A stretch of 64,000 bases of DNA from Blastobasis lacticolella (taxonomy: Eukaryota > Arthropoda > Insecta > Lepidoptera > Blastobasidae), in contig LR990041.1 in NCBI GenBank assembly GCA_905147135.1, forward strand, positions 248,001 through 312,000, in the 5' to 3' direction. A program made the position numbers and the translations under genes. A model generated the notes under the pieces. It was given only the letters and a program-made list of their open reading frames with translations. It was not told the origin of the DNA and made no database searches. Position 1 is the first letter of the stretch. Every line of letters begins with the position of its first letter. Shown here one piece after another: positions 54,861-64,000 of the stretch.

Positions 54861-56289
54861 CATTTCGCCATATCTGCACCTACATTATTGATGGTATTCC
54901 GAGCACGCCCATAATAACATTCTCGCAGACAAGTTTCTTGTGGGAGTTCGCACGTTTTTCGTCGCGAGTGCAACATCTGCTTAGTTTAACGTCGATTGGA
55001 GAGTAGGTACCCGATTGAGCCACTTCAGACGGAAGTCCTGATCGCAAGTAGTAAGAGACAGTGAGATAGAGTTCTTTAGTTAAGAGGTTCTGCTTAATCC
55101 CTATCGACGCAATTAAACGAATAGGGTGGTACATATTTCTTTTGGGATTTGGTATTCGTAAGTGAACATGGTGTTCGTAAGTAAACAGATTTTCGGACTA
55201 GTTAGTAAAATGAATGTAAGTACGTTAGGTGCAGTAACATTTGGAATTATAATCCGACACTTCATTGGGATAACGTAACCTAGGCAGGCAACGTTTAAAA
55301 TTATTAGGTTTGCTCAGGGGCTGGTAGAACCCGACGTAGATAGGAGTTGCTAAAGATCCTTTAACACTTCATTAATTGCATACGTCGCATTTAGATAATT
55401 CTCATATGATTGATTTAGACCAGGGTCAGCTTTTAGGACCTCTGTTAATTAATTGCTTAGTTAATAGAATGGAGATCTGAAGGATATGTTAAAGAATTTT
55501 TTGTTTATGTTACACATCTGTGAAAACCTATGGCACCTTAAAGTGCCATTCATCAGTATTCCCCGGTTGAATCAACCCTAATATCTAAGCAATAGACAAA
55601 CATACTTTCTTCCACCATAGATAACATAGTAGAATACCTACGACGACGCGTACAATCCACCAGACCCAAATCGCGCCATCCATCCATCCTCGTTGACGCC
55701 ATAAGTAAGATCTTGATAAGGGCTGAAGAGGCAGTGATCACCTGCAGCGCCCTCCACGCCAAGCCATCACGCAAAAAGCGCGGGAATCGCGACCGCCGCG
55801 CCCGCGCCCCGCCGCATGACAAATATACGTTTTCCCGCTTTTTACGCCCGCGCCGAGGGTGTCACGCAAAAAAATGAATAAGGAAATTTACCTAATGGCC
55901 CCGATTCTTTATTCTCTATCTCTATTGTCGCGAGGACAATGCTGTAATGGAGGGATGTCGTGAGCGGACTGCAGACCACTCGAGGGCTTTCATTTTATTC
56001 TTTTTATTTTCTTGCTTGCGATACGTGGACGGCTCGCGCATTATTCCCGGCGTAGCGGCGTAGACAATAACAAATGAAAATCGGCCCAATCATGAGGGCA
56101 GGGGTGGTGGGGTCGAGATCCGCTTGTTGCGGTATTCAAATTAACGACATCATCACTGCGTAATATGTAAGACCTGCCTTTCGTAAGTTTAGAGGCTTCA
56201 TTAGATAGAGAGCCTATCATAAAAAATACTTTGCGTTAGTAAAAGAAAATATAGACTAGATACAATACATAACAATCAATCAACCAATT

Positions 56290-56600
56290 AAATCAATCAA
56301 CAATCTTGCCATAAGGGCGTCGGTTGACGGTTGGCTAATGCTTAAAGGCCTTAAGGGATCCGACTCGCACCCCGAGGTTCGAAACCCAGTGCCGCGTAGT
56401 ACCGATGACTCTTTTCTGAGTACATTAGCTGAGCTGATGTTCTTATACGGTGAGATGACGAAACCTGCACATTCAGGCGACTGAATGTGTATACATGATC
56501 TAATCTGGTCAGGTTCCCCTGTTACCTGATCTGCCAAATCTTAGATCATGGTCAGCCCCTCGCGCGCTAGATTACAACCAGGACATTAACGCCAAGATGA
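56290..56600 (+). mobile_element. SINE family A copy
   Basis: A degenerate head (GGGATCCGACTCGCACCCCG, GAGGTTCGAAACCC) is followed by CCGATGACTCTTTTCTGAGT, TGATCTAATCTGGTCAGGTT and the 3' end ATTACAACCAGGACATTAAC. Confidence 0.7.
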
Positions 56601-56915
56601 GATAGACACATAACAAGCATACCACATCGACAGCCTATAACAGTCCACTGATAGAGTCATTTGTTTATTACCTTTTAACAATTTAATATGAACAATAAAA
56701 TTGCTGTTATTTAATTGCGGCGGCGCGCGGCGGTCAGCGTACGAATGCCGAGCCTACAATGAGTAAGAATCGGGCGAGCAGTCAATTCAAATATACGGTT
56801 CCATGTATGGTTCTGCATTTTTCCAGGACACGGCCAAAATGATAGCTAAAATACGGGACGTCCTGTAAAATACAGGGTAGTTGGCCAGCCTAGTACCATA
56901 TCATACTACCCCTTA

Positions 56916-58070
56916 GGGGCCGTTCATAAAATACGTTCGCACACAACTCTTGCTGAGTGTGACAAAGTGTGACAAGGGGGGACGGATGGTGTACGGCAAC
57001 GTGACGTTCGCTGTTCATTAAAATATTTTCAATAAGTTTTTTTTTTTTGAATTTTTTTTTTTTTTAATTTTACATCATAATAGAAAGTCATTTATTTTAT
57101 ATTCAGTAAATATATAGACTTTCAAACGTATACAGTTTTATAATAATAAATTGTAACTTGATATACAGGGTGTTACTTAATACATGTATAAAGCCGAAAG
57201 GGTGTTAAAGTATAGCTAGCAAAGAGTACACTGGCGACTTCATATTATCCAGACATTGAATTTTAATTTTTATTAAAAAATCTTCGTTTTTAAAGAAAAA
57301 TAACCATATCGACTACGTTGAAGCGCAGCTCTATTTCAAGTTGATGATCCTAGAAGGAGAAGTTCAATAACCGCGTGCGACCCCTATGAAAGTAGAGCAA
57401 CCTCCTTAAGCCTAGTACAAGGAGCCTATGAAAAAACTATGAAGGAACCTTTTAAATTAAAATCATAATTGATTACAATATTTTTTTGTACAGAACCCTC
57501 AAACCAAAAAATACAAAACGGCTTATTTAGATCTCCTTAATATCCCATTGCGCCTAGTGCTATGAACTTGAGTGACCTTTTACAACTGATTTCTAGAGAT
57601 GCGGTCTTCCGTTTTCAAAATGTCGATTATCGACATTGAAAAAGAAAAAGTTCGATAGTCATTTTCTCGCTTACTATTTCACGCACGAAAAAAATAATTG
57701 TACCTATCGTTTTAATACGTTTAGCACTCTATCCAGTTCACGGCTTTATACATGTATTATGAAACACCCTGTATATTCATTTTTGTTTATTTCTCGATAT
57801 GAGCGCTGGCCATGGACTTATTCGTTATAAAATATATTTATTACTTTATTTCAATTGTATTATAAAAACTAAATAAATATTTAAATTCTCAAATATCGTG
57901 CACTATTAATTAAAATTTACCATATTCAGCCCCCCCCCCCCCCCTTAGGGCTTAGTCTTTGTGACGAAATATTTCGAGAGGGGTCACAGAAAGTGTGACA
58001 CAGCGTGACAATGGGGGGGAGGGGGTCAGAAAAAGCTGATTTTAGCGTGACGTATTTTATGAACGGCCCC
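56916..58070. mobile_element. PIF/Harbinger-like non-autonomous element with TTA duplication
   Basis: The terminal inverted repeats start GGGGCCGTTCATAAAATACG, are perfect for 21 bp, and are flanked by TTA on both sides (56913-56915, 58071-58073). A 3-bp TTA/TAA target is characteristic of PIF/Harbinger. The subterminal parts contain GTGTGACA motifs next to G-runs in the same orientation at both ends. A homopolymer C run lies near 57929-57946. There is no transposase. A second TIR element is nested at 57163-57776. Confidence 0.8.
57163..57776. mobile_element. TIR element with ATACAGGGTGTT ends, nested
   Basis: TACAGGGTGTT followed by AATACATGTATAAAGCCG on the left is matched by CGGCTTTATACATGTAT and AACACCCTGTA on the right (about 36 bp, three mismatches). 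The flanking TA is consistent with a Tc1/mariner-type target. The interior has no transposase. It lies inside the Harbinger-like element and is therefore younger. Confidence 0.7.
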
Positions 58071-58834
58071 TTATCTAATTCTCCCACCAAGAAACAAACT
58101 GTTGTGTCCGGTGAAGGACCAGGTAGCCAGCAACATGACAGGCATAAGCTAGGTGTACCGTACCGGCTTGATGTTCACAGTGGCAATGGATCTGCGGTTC
58201 CGCATTTTTATTTGATGAAACCTACATGCATGAATCTTAAGTGTTATGGACGACAGTTGCCATTTTCCATCAGGTGAGCTGGCTGCTCGCTGATACCGAG
58301 TTGAAATTAGGTAGTTACTTATAAAACACAAACACGTCGGCTACTACTAGACCACTTTAACAACTGATTTACATAAATAATAATGTTGGCAATCCTCATT
58401 ACTGGTGATAACCCCGATGCCGCTAATTGTACCATTATACTCCGTAAGGTCGTAATTTTGGTAAATAAATTATTATTTATTATTAATGCCGATAGGCAGC
58501 GCCACTTTTTATCGCGTGGCCTGCTTATCTGTTGCTCTACCGACTGACATGAAAAAGGACTGATGCAAGCAACCGCACTCCACAACCACTAGACGGAAGG
58601 TCAATATATGAATACTTACTCAATGCATCTAAGTTCTATAGGAAATCAATAGGAACTTATTGGATTTAATCTTACAACTTCGAAGCGTGAACTTTCCGAG
58701 TCGCTTTCCGCGTTTGTCTCTGTTTTCCCCTGATTTTGATGCGACTTTTAACATCAGTTAGACTATTGCTATGTGCTCACACAAACTTTCGCATTTATAT
58801 TATTATTAGTAGGATGTTATTGCACACAAAAACA

Positions 58835-58955
58835 TATCATCGCATTTTTCTAGCGATCTCTTTCCGACTCATTCTTCTCCATTTCGCCCGGTCTAGGGCA
58901 TCCTCCACAAAAACTAATAATTATATATTACCGATGTCATCACAGATAGGACTAT
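58835..58955 (-). pseudogene. LINE C-terminal fragment (DRAKWRR type)
   Basis: The minus strand reads EDALDRAKWRRMSRKEIAR, like the last block of RTE-type ORFs, here without its neighbours. Confidence 0.45.
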
Positions 58956-59594
58956 TGTTGCCAATAGACTTGATATCGTGCTCACAAATCGATCGAAGCG
59001 CCGAGCAGTGCTCACCATGTCACCATCCCGCGTTACGGTAACTTTATGAAGGCTGAGAAGGACAAACTGTGTTTGTTGTGTTGTCGTGTTGGCTCATGAG
59101 GTAGCCGCCATGTGGGATGTTGATTCTCTCACAATGATTGGGTCAAGGGCCAGATATTGAAGGCGGTACTCCTGAAAGCGGGATGCATCATCAGGTGTTT
59201 CCTGTCTCTGCAGCCCTACCCACCGGGCATTGGTAGCTTGGGAGCATTGTGCTGGAGGCACTCAGGTTTTTTTATAATATTTATTTTTATTATGTATTGT
59301 AGAAATATATTTTTTGTAGCTTTAGGTTTTTTTTGTTTTATATTTATTATAAAAAAAATTATTCACATTTAAAATCATTACCAATAATCAAAAAAATTAC
59401 ACAACTCCTTATGTTATCATAAGGTACCTATTTTTGTGACTAAGTTTTTTAATGAAGTAGGTATCTAGTTGTGCTAAAATAAAACTATTGAACATAAATT
59501 ATTTATAACAGCACTGCTTAATTCCAATACAACAGATTGGTAGATTTATAATCATAAAATTAAGATAAATCTTACCTTCTAACTTTTACATGAA

Positions 59595-59880
59595 CTAGAT
59601 AATCCATCCAAACTTTTCCAACCACTCCATAAATTTTATTTTACACTGAAGGCACTTAACAATTACTAACAATGGCACAGCAGAAGTACACAGATAAGAA
59701 CATGAATACATTAGACAGGTTGACACAGAACCAGGCCCGGAGGGAAACTGGCTGGAAAGGGTAACGGAGGCACCACCGCTCGGAGCCCGGGTTTCACTTC
59801 GGATGAATACATTCAAAATTCTCAATCCCTGCCCTGTGATTGGACACCAAGCCCCTTACCCTTTTGCGCGTGTGCTAAAA
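59595..59880 (-). other. Unexplained G+C-balanced block between repeats and TMEM147
   Basis: On the minus strand a block with AAACCCGGGCTCCGAGCGGT and GCCTCCGTTACCCTTTCCAG precedes an AATAAA (about 59642). It could be a LINE 3' UTR or a noncoding exon. The plus strand 59150-59270 (CCTACCCACCGGGCATTGGT) also looks like a retrotransposon remnant. Neither is identified. Confidence 0.2.
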
Positions 59881-60479
59881 AACTAAAGGGTTGAAAAACT
59901 TACCCCTTTTTTAACAACACCCCAGATTTTGCATCTCTTTCCTTCAATACATGCACTCTTCAATTGTTCAAATCTAGGAAAAATTTAACACCGCAGTACG
60001 AATTAAGCTTTTTAAGGTTTAAACCATGCCTTATACCCTAAATATAACCAATTTAAAATTAACAAATATAATTTTGTAATACTTAGTGAACTTCTAAAAA
60101 TAAAAAAAACACAGATGAGCCCCCATGCATCAAGTACATCTGTTGATAAAATTGTTGTTTTTATGGCAAATATAGGTACATGTAATTTATTCACTGATTA
60201 TAATACAGACTTCAGACTGAATTACAATAAATCAAAATACAAAGTTCTATAGCGCGCCAAAAAACTCACAACAAACAGATCATGAACGTTCCGTCCTACG
60301 TATTGTTGACAATTGACTTCAACAATCAACTTTTCTAAAACTAATATTTAAATAAAACTCATATAACACATACGTATATTATTTTATTTGGATTGTATTT
60401 ATCTTTTTTTTTTAAATAAACATAATTTTTTTAATACCGAAAGTTTCTGTACACTGAAACGTTTCTTTAAACCCCGTTC

Positions 60480-60978
60480 CATTTTACGATTCGTACAGCG
60501 TGAGTACTGACATTGTTGCAAGTACGTAAAGTTATACTAATATTCAATATTTATATTACGTAAAACTTTATTAGCCGTTTTCGAAATTAGATGCGTCAAA
60601 TGAGACGATATGATTCAACGTCGAATGACAATGACAGTGACATTTTGGATGACAGATAAATGTCCACGCGTTCAAAACACAGTGTCTACGGACAAACTTG
60701 AAAAACAATATTTATTTAAAAAAAATATGTTTTGATGATTAATCACAACGCAATAGCTTTAGTTTGATTAATTGTTGTAGAATAGTTATATAATTTAATT
60801 TCTTGTTATATCATCTATTCATGAGTCCCTTGACTTTGAAATTATTTCTGTAAATGAAAGCGTGTAATGATTTTTGAACACAATCATCATTCGAGGATTT
60901 CACAAGGAAACAATTTGCAAAAATCACTATTAATTTAATTACAGTTTATACGCGTACAACTGAAGCTGATGAATTAAG
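60480..60978 (+). promoter_or_regulatory. Presumed TMEM147 5' flank and 5' UTR
   Basis: This AT-rich stretch precedes the TMEM147 start codon. I see no TATA box at a sensible distance and no upstream ATG frame of note. The transcription start cannot be fixed from sequence alone. The promoter is placed here only by position. Confidence 0.35.
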
Positions 60979-62991
60979 ATGACACTTTATCATTTCGGAA
61001 ATTGCCTCGCCTTAGTTTATGCGCCTTATCATATGGTGTATAAATATTCCGGAATGTAAGTATTCGGAGGTTATTTTGTTTCACCTATATATTTTTTAGT
61101 CTCTTTAACATATCTTATTTTATTCTATGTAATTTTTTAGATCAGAATATGCAACGTTTTCAAAATGCGTGTACGCGGGTGGCCTATACATCTTCACTCA
61201 ACTGTGCAAAATGTTGCTGCTAGCGACATTCTTCCCAGATTACGATTCGACCCAAACCTCTGGCGAGTACAACGTCATATTGGTAAGCATAAATTTAGGT
61301 TACCGTTTTATATCGTAGCCCAATTATCCAGCTACTTTCCATGTGTAGCTGTGGTGCTAGAAGTCACTGATAGTTGTTAGGGTGATCACTAATACTCTGT
61401 TCCTCTCTCTGTCCTCTGAATAAATCTATGCCAGAAATCGGACTAATACCTTCTTATTATTGCTTAGGTAGGCACACAATCAGATGGTCCACCTGATGGA
61501 AAGCGGCCACCATTGTGTAGAACATCAGGTGGATACGGTGGTGGCCTCTTACTCTGTTTCTGCCTCGTAAAGTATAGGCTAGTGATCGAAAGTTACCACT
61601 TACACTTTTTAAAAGATTTCACTTAAACACTACACCCTTGTATTACATAATGGAGAACCAGTTCTCCAAAATTTAAAAAAGTGATTCCACCTCATTATCC
61701 ACACCCCCTAACAAAATACTCATCGGAAATTAGCATCTCTCATACATATTTTTTATAATACATACACAAGGTATGTTCTGAGTTTCCTACAGCATTAGGA
61801 AACATTTGTCTATGAGTGGCTCGCAGCTCTCCAGACGTCCCGTGACCATGATGCATGCAACTTTGTTGAAATATCGGGCCACTCATAAACAAAGGTCAGC
61901 AGTAGGAAACCCAGAACATACCTTTAAAATGTGTGATAATAACAGCAACAGTTTAAAACATGATACATACATAAGCCTCTGATACTTAATTTTTCTCTGC
62001 ATTGTAAAAGATATATCCATGTCTGATTACCTTTTTATTCAATAGGTATGTATAAAACAATGACTTTTAATATTTTTCATATTATGAATCATTTTGGGAT
62101 ATACCATTTCCAGGAAACATTGAAAGCAACTGTAGATGTGGCTGATCTGATTGGGCTATACTTCGCAATGAATGCAGTTCCTGGCAAAGGGCATGCGAAA
62201 ATTCTGACTGCAGCTATTGGATGGGCCAGTGCTGAGGTATATTTCACTATATTTTGTTTTGTTTATCTCTAGTTCTACTCGACCAAATGAAATGAAACAT
62301 AAGTCAGACCCCAACCTAGCTATTAAACTGTGGAAACCCCGTAAACATCCGTTAAGCTATTTTTGCGAGATGCACGCACAGATACATTGGCAAAAAGAAA
62401 AAATTCAAAACACTTTGCCCATCCTAACTGTTATTTCTTTATTAATCGAATTATTTCTATCTTCTACAGACACAGTTTTTTAGTTTTATAATAATATACA
62501 GATTAAAGATACATAATTATTAGTACGACATTGCACAAGCAGAGATATTCCAAGGTTGCTATTCAACTTCTTCATTGATATGGCTTAATACAACTTATAA
62601 CAATATAATTTTTCTTAACATGTCTGCTTTCCCCTGTTTTCAGGTGCTAGTAACCCGCAGTGTGCCTCTATGGGCCGGGGCGCGCGGCGCCGAGTTCTCG
62701 TGGCGCTACGTGCGGTCGTGCGCCGCCGCCAACGTGGCTTTGGTCCAGACCGCTGCCAGCGCTGCACTCGTCTGGCTCTGGGCTCGCAGCGACCTTCCCA
62801 GGAGGCTCGCGCCTGCAGTGCTAGTGTTACTAGCCGCAGCGCCCTACCGTGGGTTGTTGGAAGATGCCGCGGCAGCGCTGCTGTCGCTCCCACCCTGGCC
62901 GCTGCTGGCACTAAGAGCCGGCCACGCTGCCGCCACCGCGCTCGCCGCGCTAGCGCTCTACGCGGTACACGCCACGCAGATATCGGCTTAA
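60979..62991 (+). CDS. TMEM147: TMEM147 (ER membrane BOS-complex subunit), 4 exons
   Basis: Exons read from the sequence are 60979-61055, 61141-61282, 62114-62236 and 62644-62991, with donors gtaagt, gtaagc and gtatat and acceptors ending in ttttttag, atttccag and gttttcag. They join in phase to 690 nt, giving 229 residues; the human protein has 224. The product starts [17 protein letters not shown], carries [10 protein letters not shown] at residues 79-88 and [14 protein letters not shown] at 121-134, and ends in hydrophobic segments, all as in the vertebrate protein. The start ATG is the one that gives the family N-terminus. TMEM147 is a multipass ER membrane protein that, with nicalin and NOMO, forms the BOS complex at the Sec61 translocon and helps insert multipass proteins (known for the family). 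Intron 2 carries two repeats. Exon 4 is far richer in G+C than exons 1-3. No other intact host gene is seen nearby. Confidence 0.95.
61465..61560 (+). repeat. Dispersed lepidopteran repeat in TMEM147 intron 2
   Basis: The core GGTCCACCTGATGG followed by AAGCGGCCACC matches the repeat found in full at 190-585 and in pieces elsewhere in the window. The tail has a second, inverted-looking copy of the core (ACATCAGGTGG). Confidence 0.5.
61768..61924. mobile_element. Foldback (TIR) element in TMEM147 intron 2
   Basis: AAGGTATGTTCTG at the left edge is matched by its reverse complement at the right edge, and the match continues inward for about 50 bp (blocks GTTTCCTAC, TATGAGTGGC) with a few mismatches. 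It has no coding capacity. This is the structure of a short MITE. No target-site duplication is clear. Confidence 0.55.
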
Positions 62992-63372
62992 GACACCCAT
63001 TATTTAAGCAGTAGATCAATTGTGTGGAATTCTGGGACAGATGAAGAATGTTATGTTGTGTAATTAGATCACAGGCAAGGTTGGGCATGTTAGATTACTC
63101 AACTGAAAATGCATTATTGTGTAACTGTGCGTGAAACCATTCAGGTTTGCATCAGGTGGGCTATCTACCTGTTATCGTTATCACTCTAAGGCCACAATTA
63201 AATAATACCTCTTCAAGTGTGCGCCGGTCTTCAAGCCTTGGCTTGAATTTCCACATTGTTCCATGTTTATTAGAGTCTATAGTTGGTATACCTACCTGTT
63301 AAAGTGCATCAGCCTATTTTAGATTCCTCAATTTAGTGTACATAAACATGTATGTTTAGTACATTAAATAAA
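62992..63372 (+). terminator. TMEM147 3' UTR with polyadenylation signal
   Basis: The first canonical AATAAA after the stop codon is at 63367-63372, about 375 nt downstream, so a short 3' UTR is likely. A second AATAAA lies near 63454. A short piece of the dispersed CATCAGGTGGGC repeat sits at about 63150-63190 inside the UTR. Confidence 0.55.
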
Positions 63373-63744
63373 TTGCTGTGAAACTTTAATACGATTTTAA
63401 AATAATTGGCTAGCTAGTAATCTATTACAGAACAGAAATGATCATATACTGAATAAAACATGAATAATATTTCTCTACATTATACATTAGGTATTTTTAA
63501 GATTATTTCAATTATGCAATTCATTCATTTCAATTAAGAATTTAAAGAAATGTAAGTACCTATAGTAAGTCGTTTTTGTTATTTTAATTTATAAATGTTT
63601 ATCACAACATTTTCCAATGAACTGAAATGTGTATTAAAACAAAGTCCTTGTGTAAGGTAAATGGTTTATATTTTTATTTTAAGTATCCCTGTTAGGAAAG
63701 AACATTTGTTATAAGAAACAAGCTATTATTTAAAATAGAAAAAA

Positions 63745-63860
63745 CTTCAGTGAATGTGCGGCGTTATGCGACTCGACCGAGTCCGTAACGAGTACCGACA
63801 TCCATATCAGACTTGGCGTGAAAGCCATTGTGCGGTGCTGCGTAATCCCCAGCGATACGT
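63745..63860 (+). pseudogene. LINE fragment (MCGVxRLDRVRNEY type)
   Basis: The plus-strand frame MCGVMRLDRVRNEY resembles the block found after the RT domain in many insect RTE-like LINEs. The following sequence changes frame. The open frame on the opposite strand (63730-63921) is a shadow. Confidence 0.45.
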
Positions 63861-64000
63861 GGAAATGGGTGCCTAAATCAGCCGGTAGGAAAGAGCCTAC
63901 AGTAGGGTAAGCGAAGGACAAGTCTTCGATTTCGTAAGGATAAACGAGAGATACGTAAGTACAGTAATATAATCTAATGAGAATGGCATTGTGAGGTGTA

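Noticed and set aside
54432..54879. Long Arg/Pro-rich frames on both strands
   Set aside because: Explained by GC-rich base composition; no start context, splice partner or motif.
62615..63088. 157-codon minus-strand frame and 114-codon plus frame (62670-63014) over TMEM147 exon 4
   Set aside because: Both are shadows of the very GC-rich exon 4; the TMEM147 frame has family homology and proper splice sites.

Overview
This window is nuclear DNA of an insect, almost certainly a moth or butterfly. The evidence is a spliced insect TMEM147 gene with short introns and GT-AG boundaries, RTE-clade retrotransposons ending in (TCA)n or (TGA)n, two tRNA-derived SINE families with many copies, a dispersed repeat with a CCACCTGATGG-type core, the very frequent GTAGGTAC/TAGGTACC motif, and a piece of mitochondrial nad5-trnF in the gene order usual for insects. 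There are no operons or ribosome binding sites.

Only one host protein-coding gene can be supported: TMEM147 at the right end (60979-62991, plus strand, four exons, 229 residues), a subunit of the ER translocon-associated BOS complex. The other 60 kb is gene-poor. It consists of AT-rich DNA, retrotransposons, SINEs and foldback DNA elements, with about twenty GC-rich islets of 100-600 bp that often contain homeodomain-type TAATTA or TAATGAGT cores or TATA motifs. These islets look like candidate regulatory elements in a gene desert, or in a long intron whose exons lie outside the window.

Layout. 0-9 kb: dispersed repeats, two foldback elements, a SINE hit by both a palindromic MITE and a LINE tail, and three LINE pseudogene fragments. 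9-19 kb: GC islets, a 5S-rRNA-like sequence at 10.87 kb and RTE 3' tails. 19-22 kb: a SINE and a broken CR1/Jockey-type LINE. 22-28 kb: islets, a SINE inside a hAT-like element, and RTE and LINE tails. 28.6-32.2 kb: the most complete mobile element, a LINE with an intact ORF1 and an intact endonuclease, but a reverse transcriptase deleted after motif A. 32.66-34.10 kb: an RTE reverse transcriptase with all catalytic motifs. 34-40 kb: islets and repeat fragments. 40.45-40.83 kb: a nuclear mitochondrial insertion. 41-56 kb: a dense series of GC islets. 56.9-58.1 kb: a Harbinger-like element with another TIR element nested inside it. 58-60 kb: LINE remnants. 60.9-63.6 kb: TMEM147.

The most interesting observation is the ORF1/ORF2 junction of the 28.6-32.2 kb LINE. 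ORF1 ends with the heptamer T TTA AAC in the correct phase, directly followed by its TGA stop. The endonuclease/RT frame lies exactly at -1 and has no ATG before its catalytic start. A 13-bp perfect inverted repeat begins 15 nt downstream. This is the arrangement expected for programmed -1 ribosomal frameshifting.
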